Counted from the first letter of the stretch, positions 38,495-48,709 are shown. The stretch: DNA of 64,000 bases from Marinobacter adhaerens HP15 (GCF_000166295.1 NC_017506.1:3162001-3226000); one strand, 5' to 3'. Numbers and translations are program-made. The notes: generated from the sequence alone by a model not told the origin.

Positions 38495-39358
38495 TCAGTG
38501 CATCAGGGTATAGAGCTTTCGCCGATAGGTCCGCACATCCGGGTTATTGTTACCCAGCTTGTCGAACAGCTCGATCAGCGTTGTCTTGGCCACTTCGTCC
38601 TTGTATTTACTGTCCACCTGCATCAAACGGATCAGAAGATCCATGGCCTCGGCGTTGTTCTCCTGTAATACGTGGTGGAGCGCCAACTGATGCAGAGCGT
38701 TCGGGTCTTTGGGATCCTGCTCCAGCGCCATTTCGAGATCCTTGATCGGTGGCAGCTCGGCAGACTGCCGGAGAAACTTCAGGCGGGCCGCCAACTGCTT
38801 TGCCTGGTGCTGCATCTTCTCCTCCGGCGGAAGGCTTTCCAGTACCTGTTCAGCCGTCTCAAGATCACCCATCTCCGCTTTCAGCTGGGCAAGATCAATC
38901 AGTACCTTCAGGTTCTCGGGATCCTCCTGGTTCATCTGCGACAGGATGGCCAGCGCTCCCTCAACATCGCCCTCTTCCCAGATCCGATGGGCCTTGTCAT
39001 ACGGATCCTCCTTTGGCGCTTCAACATGCTTGTCCAGAACCTTGCGGATTTCGTTTTCCGGCAGCGCACCGTTAAACCCATCCACCGCCTGGCCATTCTT
39101 GACCAGAATGACCGTTGGCAGACTGCGCACACCAAGGCTGGAGGTAAGCTGCTCCTGCTCGTCGGCGTTCACCTTGGCAAGCATGAACGCGCCCTGGTAA
39201 TCCTCAGCGAGTTTTTCCAGCAAGGGCATCAACTGCTTGCACGGAGCGCACCACTCAGCCCAGACATCGACCAGAACGGGTGTGCTGGCAGAGGCTTCCA
39301 TCACCTTCTGCTGAAAGTTTTCCATGGTGGCGTCAAAAATATACGGAGAGTTGCTCAT
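38495..39358 (-). CDS. YbbN-type thioredoxin/TPR co-chaperone
   Basis: Residues 1-110 are a thioredoxin domain with the active-site 'WAEWCAPCKQ' (C37, C40) and cis-Pro loop 'VRSLPTVIL'. The remainder is a helical tetratricopeptide region ('ALAILSQMNQEDPENLKVLI', 'PNALHQLALHHVLQENNAEA') as in E. coli YbbN/CnoX. Unlike E. coli CnoX, which has a degenerate SQHC site, the full CxxC is kept, so thiol-disulfide activity is likely. The family hands clients to GroEL/DnaK. The ATG at 39358 begins the usual domain start; a frame extends to 39451 without support. It is divergent from the lon gene, a protein-quality-control neighbour. Confidence 0.88.
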   Translation of the reverse strand: MSNSPYIFDATMENFQQKVMEASASTPVLVDVWAEWCAPCKQLMPLLEKLAEDYQGAFMLAKVNADEQEQLTSSLGVRSLPTVILVKNGQAVDGFNGALPENEIRKVLDKHVEAPKEDPYDKAHRIWEEGDVEGALAILSQMNQEDPENLKVLIDLAQLKAEMGDLETAEQVLESLPPEEKMQHQAKQLAARLKFLRQSAELPPIKDLEMALEQDPKDPNALHQLALHHVLQENNAEAMDLLIRLMQVDSKYKDEVAKTTLIELFDKLGNNNPDVRTYRRKLYTLMH

Positions 39359-39565
39359 GCAAGGCACCTGAAAAGTCGTATGAATCATCGGAAACTGCCA
39401 GAGACATGGGGCCAACTCCCGGAAATTCAAGCGCCAACAGCGCCAACCCAACTCCTTGAAATCACCGTATCTGCCGTTACATAGCTAATAAGCAACGCCC
39501 CGGGGCAATGACGCAGCAGCCCGTCCCGGGCAGATTCACAACCTTTCCGGATGGATACTCGCGGC

Positions 39566-42016
39566 ATGAATGATGAGACGCAAAACGATTCACTAGAGGA
39601 ATTCGAAGAGGACGTGACCGAATATATCGGCAAGGACGAGCACAGCAAGAGCCTTGCCCTGCCCCAGCAGATGATGCCCCGGCGCATGTACGTGCTGCCG
39701 GTTTCGAACCGTCCGTTTTTCCCGGCCCAGGTGCAGCCTGTGGTGGTCAACCAGAATCCGTGGCAGGAAACCCTGAAGCGGGTCGGCGAAACCGACCACA
39801 AGGTCATGGGTATCTGTTTTGTGGAAGAAGAGGATGCGGAGGCAGGCGTACCTTCCAGCGAACAGCTGGAGACCGTCGGCTGCGCCGTGCGCGTACATCA
39901 TGCCCAGAATGAAAGCGGCAAGGTTCAGTTCATCGCCCAGGGGCTTCAACGCTTTAGGATTGTCCAATGGTTGCGCCGCAAACCGCCGTACCTGGTTGAA
40001 GTGGAATATCCGGCAGAACCGGAAGAAGAGGCAGACGAACTCAAGGCCTACACCCTCGCCATTATCAGCGCGATCAAGGAACTGCTGCGCACCAATCCGC
40101 TGTACGGCGAGGAGGTAAAACAGTACCTGTCCCGGTTCGGACCGGATGACAGTTCTCCGCTTGCCGACTTTGGCGCCTCGATGACCAGCGCTCCGGGTAA
40201 CGAATTGCAGGATGTGCTGGACACCGTTCCCCTGCTCCGCCGCATGGAAAAAGTCCTGCTCCTGATGCGCAAGGAACAGGAAGTCGCTCGGCTGCAGTCG
40301 GAAATCAGCGAAGAGGTTAACGCCAAGGTACAGAAGCACCAGCGCGAGTTCTTCCTGAAGGAACAGCTCAAGGTCATCCAGCGTGAGCTGGGCATGGCCA
40401 AGGACGACAAGACCGCAGACGTGGAGCGTTTCGAGCAGCGCATGGCAGAGCTGCAACCGCCCGAGGCTGTGCAGGAGCGTTTCCGGGATGAACTCGAAAA
40501 ACTGCAGGTGCTGGAACAGGGCTCCCCGGAATATGGCGTTACCCGTAACTATCTGGACTGGCTGACCCAGGTTCCCTGGGGCATTCACTCGGAAGACCAC
40601 TTCGATCTGGCCGAAGCACGGCGGATACTCGACCGCGATCACGACGGCCTCGACGATGTGAAAGACCGAATCATCGAATTTCTGGCGGAAGGAACGTTCA
40701 AGGGCGAGGTCAGCGGTTCGATCCTCTTGCTGGTAGGCCCACCTGGCGTTGGCAAAACGTCCATAGGCCATTCCGTGGCGGACGCACTGGGCCGGAAATT
40801 CTACCGCTTCAGCGTGGGCGGCATGCGTGATGAAGCCGAAATCAAGGGCCACCGTCGGACCTACATCGGCGCCATGCCGGGCAAGTTTGTTCAGGCGCTG
40901 AAGGATTCCAAGGTTGCGAACCCGGTGATCATGCTGGACGAGATCGACAAGATCGGCGCTTCCTTCCAGGGTGACCCGGCATCCGCCCTGCTGGAAACGC
41001 TGGACCCGGAACAGAACCGGGATTTTCTTGATCACTATCTCGATGTTCGTATGGACCTCTCCAAGGTTCTGTTCATCTGCACGGCCAACCAGCTGGACAC
41101 GATTCCGCGGCCGTTGCTGGACCGCATGGATGTCATTCGTCTGTCCGGCTACATCGCGGAAGAAAAGCTGGCCATCGCCAAGCACTTCCTGCTTCCCAGG
41201 CTGCTGAAGCGGGCGGGGCTGCTGAAAAAGCAGCTCAACATCACGGACGCAGCGATCAAGCAGGTTATTGAGGGCTATGCGCGAGAGGCGGGCGTGCGGA
41301 GCCTGGAAAAACTCCTGCACAAGATACTCCGCAAGGGGATCGTGAAGCTGCTGGAAAATCCGGACCAGCCGGTCAAGGTGGGCGTGTCGGATCTGCAGAG
41401 TTATCTGGGGCAGCCTTCGTTCAAGAAAGAGAAATCCCTGAAAGGTACCGGCGTTGTCACTGGCCTGGCCTGGACCGCCATGGGCGGGGCCACCCTGAGC
41501 ATCGAGGCCTCCAGGATTCACAGCTCGCAACGCGGCTTCAAACTGACGGGCCAGCTGGGTGATGTCATGAAGGAGTCCGCAGAAATCGCCTACAGCTATG
41601 TGTCCTCAAACCTCAAGCGCTTCAAAGGCGACCCGACTTTCTTCGACAAGTCCTTCGTGCACTTGCACGTGCCCGAAGGCGCCACGCCGAAGGATGGCCC
41701 CAGTGCCGGCGTCACCATGGCAACCGCCCTGCTGTCGATCGCACGACGGGAAGCACCGCAGCAGAACATCGCCATGACCGGGGAGCTGACCCTGACCGGA
41801 CAGGTGCTGCCGGTGGGCGGTATTCGCGAGAAAGTGATTGCGGCGCGGCGACAGAAAATCAGCAATCTGATCCTGCCGGAAGCAAATCGGGGCGATTACG
41901 AGGAGCTGCCGGAGTACCTGAAGGAAGGCCTGGTGGTGAACTTTGCCAAGCATTACAGCGATGTTTTCCAGGTGTGCTTCGGCAATAAGCCGAGGAAAGG
42001 GTCTTCGGTGCACTAA
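39566..42016 (+). CDS. Lon-family ATP-dependent protease (second type)
   Basis: Serine protease of 816 residues in one chain: an N-terminal LAN domain starting near 'MYVLPVSNRPFFPAQVQPVV', a coiled-coil stretch around residue 250, AAA+ module with Walker A 'GPPGVGKTS' near residue 392 and Walker B 'VIMLDEIDKIG', and a C-terminal protease domain with the catalytic Ser in 'PKDGPSAGVTMATALLS' near residue 712 and Lys in 'IREKVIAARRQ' near residue 756. The gene is not beside clpX or hupB, as the main lon usually is, and its N-terminus differs, so this is probably a second Lon such as the AsrA type of Pseudomonas. Start is uncertain (39551 or 39566). TTGAAA-16-TACATA near 39456 is a weak promoter candidate. 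Confidence 0.9.
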   Translation: MNDETQNDSLEEFEEDVTEYIGKDEHSKSLALPQQMMPRRMYVLPVSNRPFFPAQVQPVVVNQNPWQETLKRVGETDHKVMGICFVEEEDAEAGVPSSEQLETVGCAVRVHHAQNESGKVQFIAQGLQRFRIVQWLRRKPPYLVEVEYPAEPEEEADELKAYTLAIISAIKELLRTNPLYGEEVKQYLSRFGPDDSSPLADFGASMTSAPGNELQDVLDTVPLLRRMEKVLLLMRKEQEVARLQSEISEEVNAKVQKHQREFFLKEQLKVIQRELGMAKDDKTADVERFEQRMAELQPPEAVQERFRDELEKLQVLEQGSPEYGVTRNYLDWLTQVPWGIHSEDHFDLAEARRILDRDHDGLDDVKDRIIEFLAEGTFKGEVSGSILLLVGPPGVGKTSIGHSVADALGRKFYRFSVGGMRDEAEIKGHRRTYIGAMPGKFVQALKDSKVANPVIMLDEIDKIGASFQGDPASALLETLDPEQNRDFLDHYLDVRMDLSKVLFICTANQLDTIPRPLLDRMDVIRLSGYIAEEKLAIAKHFLLPRLLKRAGLLKKQLNITDAAIKQVIEGYAREAGVRSLEKLLHKILRKGIVKLLENPDQPVKVGVSDLQSYLGQPSFKKEKSLKGTGVVTGLAWTAMGGATLSIEASRIHSSQRGFKLTGQLGDVMKESAEIAYSYVSSNLKRFKGDPTFFDKSFVHLHVPEGATPKDGPSAGVTMATALLSIARREAPQQNIAMTGELTLTGQVLPVGGIREKVIAARRQKISNLILPEANRGDYEELPEYLKEGLVVNFAKHYSDVFQVCFGNKPRKGSSVH

Positions 42017-42025
42017 TAGCAGGAG

Positions 42026-42055
42026 AAAGCCTGGCTCATTGAGGTCAGGCTTTTT
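42026..42055 (+). terminator. Terminator of the lon gene
   Basis: AAAGCCTG (42026-42033) pairs with CAGGCTTT (42046-42053) and is followed by T-rich sequence. It overlaps the 3' end of the convergent marR gene. Confidence 0.75.
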
Positions 42056-42539
42056 CCTTCCATCCGTCATCCTTGAGAACTGACCCAACGGTCAGCACCG
42101 GTGATGCATCAATATCATCGGCATCCATCATGTTGGCCACCCGCTGAAGCGAGGCCAGAATCATGGTTTGCTCCCATTCCGCCAGGCTCTGGAATTTCTG
42201 AATGAAATCCTCCTGCAACGGATTGGGCGCCCGGGCCAGAAGATCTGCGCCTTCCTCGGTCAGGTGCGCGTGAACCTTACGTTTGTCCTGGGTGCTGCGT
42301 ACCCGATAAACCAGTTTCCGATGCTCCAGGCGATCCAGGATGGTGGTAACCGTCGCCTGGCTGAGGCTGACCTTTTCCGCAATGGTGCCGATAGTCACCT
42401 CGCCCAGATCCCGAATCGTTCTCATGATCAGCAGCTGGGGCCCCGTGAGCCCGGCATGCTTGCTGAGGCGCTTCGAATGAAGGTCCGTCGCCCGGATAAC
42501 CCGCCTGAGAGCCACCAGTACATCTTCATAACTGTTCAC
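42045..42539 (-). CDS. MarR-family regulator
   Basis: A 164-residue winged helix-turn-helix protein. 'HAGLTGPQLLIMRTIRDLGE' then 'TIGTIAEKVSLSQATVTTIL' is the MarR recognition region and 'DRLEHRKLVYRVRSTQDKRK' gives the wing. The C-terminal end 'RVANMMDADDIDASPVLTVG' carries an extra tail. MarR proteins are dimeric and respond to phenolic or oxidative ligands; the target is unknown, as the divergent gene upstream (TPR protein) is 165 nt away and is a possible candidate. Its last codons overlap the lon terminator. Confidence 0.87.
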   Translation of the reverse strand: MNSYEDVLVALRRVIRATDLHSKRLSKHAGLTGPQLLIMRTIRDLGEVTIGTIAEKVSLSQATVTTILDRLEHRKLVYRVRSTQDKRKVHAHLTEEGADLLARAPNPLQEDFIQKFQSLAEWEQTMILASLQRVANMMDADDIDASPVLTVGSVLKDDGWKEKA

Positions 42540-42704
42540 AGCAATACTCCGATTCGGTCATGGGAATTTCTTTATACCCCTAACTATTAGAGGTCTTTGC
42601 ACCCGTGATTGCAAGTCAGGGAGATTCCCGGCATTTTTTCAGCCGTCCACTATGCTAAGGTTTCCCACTTGTTCCACTTACGACAGACGGACGGAATGCG
42701 CCCG

Positions 42705-43613
42705 ATGATCAAGTATTTCCTGCCTTTTCTTTTGATGACAACATTTACTGGCACCCTCCTCGCCCAGGAAAAACTGGGGCCAGAGAAAGAGCTCACTGCA
42801 GAGGATCTGGAAGAGAGCATCAAAACGCTGGACGAACCCATGTATACGCCCTTTGTGGAGCTGTACCTGCTGGAAGAAAGCAAAGCGTTGCGCAAGGAAA
42901 TGCAGAATACCCGGGCAGAGCTGATCGAAAAGGTGGTCGACAAGGAGCTGTCGGTAGCGGATAAAACCATGTCCTATGCCACAGACACCGTCACCTATTT
43001 TTTCTACCTGATCGCTGGCGCCACCTCTATTCTCGTTGTTATCGGCTGGAACTCCATCCGGGATATGCGCAATCAGCTGACCAGCCTGGCCGAAAAACGG
43101 GTCAACGAGCTGGTGATCGAGTATGAGCAGCGGCTTGAGTTCATCGAGGACCAGCTCAAGCAGAAATCCGACATCATTCACCAGAACCAGGCCGAGATCG
43201 AGCGCACCAACGAAGTGCATTCCCTGTGGCTGAAAGCCAGCCAGGAAACCTCACAGCAGAACAAGATTTCCGCCTACGACCAGATTCTGGATCTTCGCCC
43301 GGATGATGTGGAAGCTCTGAGCTACAAGGCCGACGCTGTCCTGGAAATGCAGGAACCGTTGTGGGCAATCAGTCTCTGCCAACGCGCGCTGAAGCTTGCA
43401 CCGGATAATGGCCACGCGCACTATCAGCTGGCATGCGCCTATGCGGAAATCGGCCGCTGGGAAGACGCAGTCAGTACGTTGAAGAAAGCTATTGAAATTT
43501 CCGAGGCATACCGCGACGATGCTTCCGTAGACGTGAGTTTTGACCAGCTCCGCGAACATGAGAGCTTCCGGGCGCTGGTCTCAGAGGATGAAGAAGACGG
43601 CAGGGACGCGTGA
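42705..43613 (+). CDS. Membrane-anchored TPR protein
   Basis: The 302-residue protein has a signal peptide-like N-terminus ('FLPFLLMTTFTGTLLAQ'), a Glu-rich periplasmic helix, and one clear transmembrane segment near residues 95-115 ('YFFYLIAGATSILVVIGW'). A coiled coil of Glu/Lys/Gln follows (about 125-175), then two TPR-like repeats near residues 190-275 ('PDDVEALSYKADAVLEMQEP', 'PDNGHAHYQLACAYAEIGRW'). The layout suggests a scaffold with its TPR part on the cytoplasmic side. The start is not certain: ATGs at 42696 and 42705 are close and the frame opens at 42609. I do not know a named family. Confidence 0.75.
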   Translation: MIKYFLPFLLMTTFTGTLLAQEKLGPEKELTAEDLEESIKTLDEPMYTPFVELYLLEESKALRKEMQNTRAELIEKVVDKELSVADKTMSYATDTVTYFFYLIAGATSILVVIGWNSIRDMRNQLTSLAEKRVNELVIEYEQRLEFIEDQLKQKSDIIHQNQAEIERTNEVHSLWLKASQETSQQNKISAYDQILDLRPDDVEALSYKADAVLEMQEPLWAISLCQRALKLAPDNGHAHYQLACAYAEIGRWEDAVSTLKKAIEISEAYRDDASVDVSFDQLREHESFRALVSEDEEDGRDA

Positions 43614-43767
43614 CAACGTTCAGAGCGGCACGGGTTTTGCCTTTGCAGACAGGCCCGTGTTCCGGAGCAAACTCCAGAGCCATCTGCTTGACAAGCAGTG
43701 AGGTGTGGTGTTTGTTTAACTCTCTGAGAACACAAGAATAACCCTGAAATAAAACAGGACAGACTCA

Positions 43768-44880
43768 ATGAGAACTTCAGTAAAAAAACTCGTAACCGCT
43801 GTTAGTACTTCCGTCGCCCTGATGGGTGCCGGCCACGCCGCCGCAGAAATCCAGATCGGTATCGCCGGCCCCATGACTGGCCCCGTTGCCCAGTATGGTG
43901 ACATGCAATTCTCTGGCGCCCGCATGGCGATCGAGCAGATCAACGCCAATGGCGGTGTCATGGGCGAAGAGCTCGTTGCCGTTGAATACGACGACGTGTG
44001 TGACCCGAAGCAGGCCGTAACGGTTGCCAACAGCCTGGTCAACGATGGCGTTCGTTTCGTAATTGGCCACCTGTGCTCCAGCTCTACCCAGCCCGCATCT
44101 GACATCTACGAAGATGAAGGCATCCTGATGGTGACGCCGGCTTCCACCAGCCCGGAAATTACCGAGCGTGGCTATGAGCTGGTATTCCGTACCATCGGCC
44201 TGGACAGCATGCAGGGCCCGGTCGCGGCTCGTTACATTGCTTCCCAGAACCCGGAACGCGTTGCTATTGTTCACGACAAGCAGCAGTACGGTGAAGGTAT
44301 TGCCACCGCTGTTCGTGACACCCTGAAGGACGCTGGCGTTGAAATCGCCATGTTTGAAGGCATCACCGCCGGTGACAAGGACTTCTCATCACTGGTCACC
44401 AAGCTCAAGCAGGCCGATGTGGATTACGTCTACTACGGCGGTTACCACCCGGAACTGGGCCTGATCCTGCGCCAGGCAAACTCTGCTGACCTGGATGCCC
44501 GTTTCATGGGCCCCGAAGGCGTGGGTAACAAGGACATCAACACCATCGCCGGCGAAGCCGCCGAAGGTCTACTGGTAACCCTGCCACCGGCGTTCGACCA
44601 GAAAGCCGAAAACCAGGCGCTGGTGAAGGCGTTCGAAGACAAGGGTGAAGATCCTTCCGGTCCGTTCGTTCTGACCTCCTACACCGCTGTCCAGTTGGTC
44701 GCCGAAGGCATTGAAGCCGCTGGCTCTACCGATCCGTTCGATGTTGCCGCTGCGCTGCGCGAAGGCACCTTCCAGACTCCGATCGGCACCGTTGAATACG
44801 ACAAGGCCGGCGACATGAAGTCATTCGAGTTTGTTGTGTACGAATGGCATTCAGATGGAAGCAAAACTCCGGTAAACTAA
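43768..44880 (+). CDS. livJ: Branched-chain amino-acid ABC transporter binding protein
   Basis: Periplasmic binding protein of 370 residues, type I fold. Residues 1-26 form a signal peptide ending A-A-A. The mature start 'EIQIGIAGPMTGPVAQYGDM' and 'GHLCSSSTQPASDIYEDEGI' are typical of LivJ/LivK. It delivers leucine, isoleucine, valine or related ligands to LivHM. A TTGACA-like -35 is seen at 43688, but no good -10 with it. A terminator-like hairpin follows the gene, so full-length livJHMGF mRNA would need readthrough. Confidence 0.92.
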   Translation: MRTSVKKLVTAVSTSVALMGAGHAAAEIQIGIAGPMTGPVAQYGDMQFSGARMAIEQINANGGVMGEELVAVEYDDVCDPKQAVTVANSLVNDGVRFVIGHLCSSSTQPASDIYEDEGILMVTPASTSPEITERGYELVFRTIGLDSMQGPVAARYIASQNPERVAIVHDKQQYGEGIATAVRDTLKDAGVEIAMFEGITAGDKDFSSLVTKLKQADVDYVYYGGYHPELGLILRQANSADLDARFMGPEGVGNKDINTIAGEAAEGLLVTLPPAFDQKAENQALVKAFEDKGEDPSGPFVLTSYTAVQLVAEGIEAAGSTDPFDVAAALREGTFQTPIGTVEYDKAGDMKSFEFVVYEWHSDGSKTPVN

Positions 44881-44910
44881 GCCAAATCGTTAACAAACGG
44901 TAATCATGAG

Positions 44911-44949
44911 AACACCTTCTCACCGCGATCCGGGAGAAGGTGTTTTTCT
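44911..44949 (+). terminator. Attenuator/terminator between livJ and livH
   Basis: AACACCTTCTC (44911-44921) pairs perfectly with GAGAAGGTGTT (44934-44944), followed by TTTTC. An intrinsic terminator inside an operon gives excess binding protein over membrane parts. Confidence 0.85.
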
Positions 44950-45041
44950 AGGCTCCTGTTGATCCTCCCCCACTTCCTGCCCGGATATCCCGGACACGGG
45001 GTGTGGTAGCGGAGGGAGCAGGCTTTCGGAGTCCCATAACA

Positions 45042-45965
45042 ATGCAAGACCTCCTTTATTTCTCACAGCAGCTCATTAACGGGCTGACGATCGGGAGCAC
45101 TTACGCCCTGATCGCCATCGGCTACACGATGGTTTACGGCATCATCGGCATGATCAACTTTGCCCATGGTGAAATCTATATGATCGGTGCCTACACGGCG
45201 CTGATTGCCATTACCGGCCTCGCCGCTCTTGGCATTGCCTGGTTGCCACTGATCCTGATCGTCGCACTGCTGTGTGCCATGATCGTCTCCAGCTCCATGG
45301 GCTGGGCAGTGGAACGGGTGGCCTACCGGCCCGTGCGGGGGCGTCACCGCCTGATCCCGCTGATCTCTGCCATCGGCATGTCCATCTTCCTGCAGAACTA
45401 CGTTCACCTGGCACAGGGATCCCGCAACATTGGTTTCCCGGCCCTGATCGACGGTGGTTTCAACTTCGGTTCCGGTGACGGTTTCCAGATGTCCCTGTCC
45501 TATATGCAGATCACCATCTTCATCACCACACTGATCTGTATGACAGCCCTGTCCCTGTTTATATCCCGTTCGCGGACTGGCCGCGCCTGCCGGGCGGTGT
45601 CACAGGACCTGGGTATGGCCAACCTGCTGGGCATCGACACCAACCGGATCATCTCGGCAACCTTTGTGATCGGTGCGGCACTGGCAGCCGTTGCCGGCCT
45701 GCTTCTGGGCATGTACTACGGTTCGGTTGATCCTCTGTTCGGCTTCATTGCCGGCTTGAAAGCCTTTACCGCAGCGGTACTTGGCGGCATTGGCAGCATA
45801 CCCGGCGCGATGCTGGGCGGACTGATACTGGGCGTGGCAGAGAGCATGACCTCCGGCTACCTCAGCGGTGAGTACAAGGATGTGATCTCGTTCAGCCTGC
45901 TGATTCTGATTCTGCTGTTCAAACCCACCGGCCTGCTCGGCAAACCGGAGGTTGAGAAGATCTGA
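45042..45965 (+). CDS. livH: Branched-chain amino-acid ABC transporter permease LivH
   Basis: Hydrophobic permease of 307 residues with about eight membrane segments. '[21 protein letters not shown]' then '[19 protein letters not shown]' are the LivH signature, and '[20 protein letters not shown]' forms the ATPase contact region. The ATG at 45042 is chosen because it opens the usual hydrophobic start and has CGGAG upstream; a frame from 45003 is possible. The stop overlaps the livM start by 1 nt (TGATG). Confidence 0.93.
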   Translation: MQDLLYFSQQLINGLTIGSTYALIAIGYTMVYGIIGMINFAHGEIYMIGAYTALIAITGLAALGIAWLPLILIVALLCAMIVSSSMGWAVERVAYRPVRGRHRLIPLISAIGMSIFLQNYVHLAQGSRNIGFPALIDGGFNFGSGDGFQMSLSYMQITIFITTLICMTALSLFISRSRTGRACRAVSQDLGMANLLGIDTNRIISATFVIGAALAAVAGLLLGMYYGSVDPLFGFIAGLKAFTAAVLGGIGSIPGAMLGGLILGVAESMTSGYLSGEYKDVISFSLLILILLFKPTGLLGKPEVEKI

Positions 45966-47236
45966 TGGCTGCTAACAATTTCAGACACGCGCTCTTTTGC
46001 GCGTTCATTACACTGATCATTTCCTACCCGATCATTGGCTTCAATCTTGAGGCCCAGGGCATCAACGTGACCCTGACCGGCGCCGATGCCAGCACCATCG
46101 TGATGGTATTGTTCGCGGCGGTGATCGTATTCCTGTTCCAGATGTTCCGGGAACAGATCATGGGGGGCCTGAAGAGCATTCCCCATCCTCTGCCTCAATC
46201 CAACAAGGAGCCGATGGCGGAAAACCGCCGCGCAAAGATCGAATCCTGGGTACTGACCGGCATCGTGGTTCTCGCCCTGTTCTGGCCGTTCTTCGTGTCA
46301 CGCGGTGCGGTGGATCTCGCGACCCTGGTGCTGATCTACATCATGCTGGCCCTTGGCCTGAACGTGGTGGTTGGCCTGGCCGGGCTGCTGGACCTTGGCT
46401 ATGTGGCGTTCTACGCCGTGGGCGCCTACACCTTTGCCCTGCTCTCCCAGTACACCGGCATTTCGTTCTGGCTGGCGCTGCCTATTGGTGCTCTGCTTGC
46501 CGCATTGTTCGGTCTGGTGTTGGGCTTTCCGGTACTCCGGTTGCGGGGGGATTATCTGGCCATCGTAACCCTCGGGTTTGGCGAGATCATCCGGATACTT
46601 CTGAACAACTGGACGACGCTGACTGGTGGCCCCAACGGCATTGGTGGCATCCCCGATCCAACCCTGTTCGGCATGGAATTCGGGCGCCGGGTGAAGGAAG
46701 AGGGCAACACCTCGTTCCACGAAACCTTCGGCATCGCCTACAGCGGTGAACACAAGGTTATCTTCCTGTACCTCATTGCCCTGGTTCTGGCGGTATTCAC
46801 CGCGCTCGTAATCCGTCGATTCATGCGGATGCCCGTGGGCCGGGCCTGGGAAGCACTGCGGGAAGACGAGATCGCTGCCCGCTCCCTGGGTCTCAGCCGC
46901 ACCGCAGTGAAGCTGTCCGCCTTTACCATTGGCGCCTTCTTTGCCGGTTTCGCCGGCACTGTGTTCGCCTCCAAGCAGGGCTTCATCAGCCCGGAATCGT
47001 TTGTCTTCCTGGAGTCTGCCATCATCCTGGCGATCGTGGTTCTCGGCGGCATGGGTTCCCAGATCGGCGTGGTACTGGCAGCAATCGCTGTCACCATCCT
47101 GCCGGAACTGGCCCGTGAGTTCTCCGAATACCGCATGCTGATCTTCGGTGCCGCCATGGTGCTGATGATGGTCTGGCGTCCGCAGGGCCTGATGCCCATG
47201 CGCCGCATTCATATTGAACTGAAAAGGCAGGAGTGA
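45965..47236 (+). CDS. livM: Branched-chain amino-acid ABC transporter permease LivM
   Basis: Second permease, 423 residues, with the LivM core motifs '[20 protein letters not shown]' and '[19 protein letters not shown]'. As in many proteobacteria it carries an extra N-terminal region (about 90 residues with two membrane segments, DUF3382-like) before the core. It pairs with LivH. The start overlaps livH by 1 nt, so the two are translationally coupled. Confidence 0.93.
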   Translation: MAANNFRHALFCAFITLIISYPIIGFNLEAQGINVTLTGADASTIVMVLFAAVIVFLFQMFREQIMGGLKSIPHPLPQSNKEPMAENRRAKIESWVLTGIVVLALFWPFFVSRGAVDLATLVLIYIMLALGLNVVVGLAGLLDLGYVAFYAVGAYTFALLSQYTGISFWLALPIGALLAALFGLVLGFPVLRLRGDYLAIVTLGFGEIIRILLNNWTTLTGGPNGIGGIPDPTLFGMEFGRRVKEEGNTSFHETFGIAYSGEHKVIFLYLIALVLAVFTALVIRRFMRMPVGRAWEALREDEIAARSLGLSRTAVKLSAFTIGAFFAGFAGTVFASKQGFISPESFVFLESAIILAIVVLGGMGSQIGVVLAAIAVTILPELAREFSEYRMLIFGAAMVLMMVWRPQGLMPMRRIHIELKRQE

Positions 47237-47242
47237 CAGACG

Positions 47243-47998
47243 ATGCTTGAAGTACAGAATCTGTCCATGCGCTTTGGCGGCCTGCTGGCGGTAGACGAAG
47301 TGTCTCTGGACGTTCAGGAACACGAGATTGTGTCCATCATCGGCCCCAACGGGGCTGGAAAAACCACTGTATTCAACTGCATGAGCGGTTTTTACAAGCC
47401 CACGGGCGGGAAGATCCTATTCGAGGGCAAGGAAGTACAGGGCAAGCCTGACTACAAGATCTCCCGTCTGGGGATGGTTCGCACCTTCCAGCATGTCCGG
47501 CTGTTCAGCCAGATGACGGTGGTGGAAAACCTGCTCGTGGCACAACATCGCCACCTGAACACCAACCTGATTTCCGGCCTCATCCAGACACCCAGTTACC
47601 GGAAGAAAGAGCAGAAATCCCTGGACCGGGCCGCCTACTGGCTGGATCGGGTAGGCCTGCTCGACATGGCCAACCGGGAGGCTGGCAACCTGGCCTATGG
47701 CCAGCAACGGCGCCTGGAGATTGCCCGCTGCATGGTCACCGAGCCCAAGCTGTTAATGCTCGACGAGCCGGCAGCCGGCCTCAACCCGGCGGAAACCAAG
47801 GAACTCAACCAGCTGATTATCAGCCTGAAAGAGGACTACAACGTTTCCGTAGTGCTGATTGAGCACGACATGAGCCTGGTAATGGATATTTCCGACCGCA
47901 TCAACGTCATCAACCAGGGCCGCCCCCTGGCCAGTGGCACACCGGAAGAAATCCGCCAGAACGACGACGTGATCAAAGCATATCTGGGCGAGGCCTGA
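47243..47998 (+). CDS. livG: Branched-chain amino-acid ABC transporter ATPase LivG
   Basis: ATPase of 251 residues. Walker A 'GPNGAGKTT', signature region 'AYGQQRRLEIARCMV', Walker B 'KLLMLDEPAAGLNP' and switch His 'IEHDMSLVM' are present. The signature has 'AYGQQ' in place of canonical LSGGQ, which is normal for LivG. It energises import with LivF. It starts 6 nt after livM. Confidence 0.94.
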   Translation: MLEVQNLSMRFGGLLAVDEVSLDVQEHEIVSIIGPNGAGKTTVFNCMSGFYKPTGGKILFEGKEVQGKPDYKISRLGMVRTFQHVRLFSQMTVVENLLVAQHRHLNTNLISGLIQTPSYRKKEQKSLDRAAYWLDRVGLLDMANREAGNLAYGQQRRLEIARCMVTEPKLLMLDEPAAGLNPAETKELNQLIISLKEDYNVSVVLIEHDMSLVMDISDRINVINQGRPLASGTPEEIRQNDDVIKAYLGEA

Positions 47999-48007
47999 GG
48001 TAAACAC

Positions 48008-48709
48008 ATGCTAGTACTAGAAGATGTCCATACCCACTACGGCAAGATCGAGGCCTTGCACGGGGTGTCTGTCGAAGTCAAAAAGGGTGAGATCGTCTCG
48101 CTGATCGGCGCCAACGGCGCCGGCAAGACCACGCTGCTGATGACCGTCTGCGGTAACCCCCGGGCCAGTTCAGGACGCATTTTCCTGGAGGGCCGGGAAA
48201 TCACCAACGAATCCACGGCGCAGATCATGCGCTCCGGCATCGCCATTGTTCCGGAGGGGCGTCGGGTGTTCTCGGGCCTGACCGTGGAGGAAAACCTCCA
48301 TATGGGTGGTTTCTTCAACACCAAGGCCGAAATCCGCAAGAGCCAGGAGCACGTCTACGAGCTCTTCCCGCGCCTCAAGGAACGTGAACATCAGCGTGCC
48401 GGCACCATGTCTGGCGGCGAGCAGCAAATGCTGGCTATCGGGCGGGCACTGATGAGCAGGCCAGAGATGATCATCCTTGATGAACCATCACTGGGCCTGG
48501 CGCCGCTGATCATCAAGCAGATCTTTGAGATCATCGGCCAGCTTCGCGAGGAAGGCATTACGGTTTTCCTCGTCGAGCAGAATGCCCACCAGGCCCTCAA
48601 CCTGGCAGACCGGGGTTACGTGCTGGAAACCGGAAAGATTCGCCTGCACGACACGGGTAAGAATCTGCTCAACAACCCGGATGTCCAGAACGCCTATCTG
48701 GGCGGCTGA
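48008..48709 (+). CDS. livF: Branched-chain amino-acid ABC transporter ATPase LivF
   Basis: ATPase of 233 residues. Walker A 'GANGAGKTT', signature 'MSGGEQQMLAIGRALM', Walker B 'MIILDEPSLGLAP' and 'FLVEQNAHQAL' (His of the switch displaced, as usual in LivF) identify it. It forms the nucleotide-binding heterodimer with LivG and is the last gene of the operon, followed by a strong terminator. Confidence 0.94.
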   Translation: MLVLEDVHTHYGKIEALHGVSVEVKKGEIVSLIGANGAGKTTLLMTVCGNPRASSGRIFLEGREITNESTAQIMRSGIAIVPEGRRVFSGLTVEENLHMGGFFNTKAEIRKSQEHVYELFPRLKEREHQRAGTMSGGEQQMLAIGRALMSRPEMIILDEPSLGLAPLIIKQIFEIIGQLREEGITVFLVEQNAHQALNLADRGYVLETGKIRLHDTGKNLLNNPDVQNAYLGG

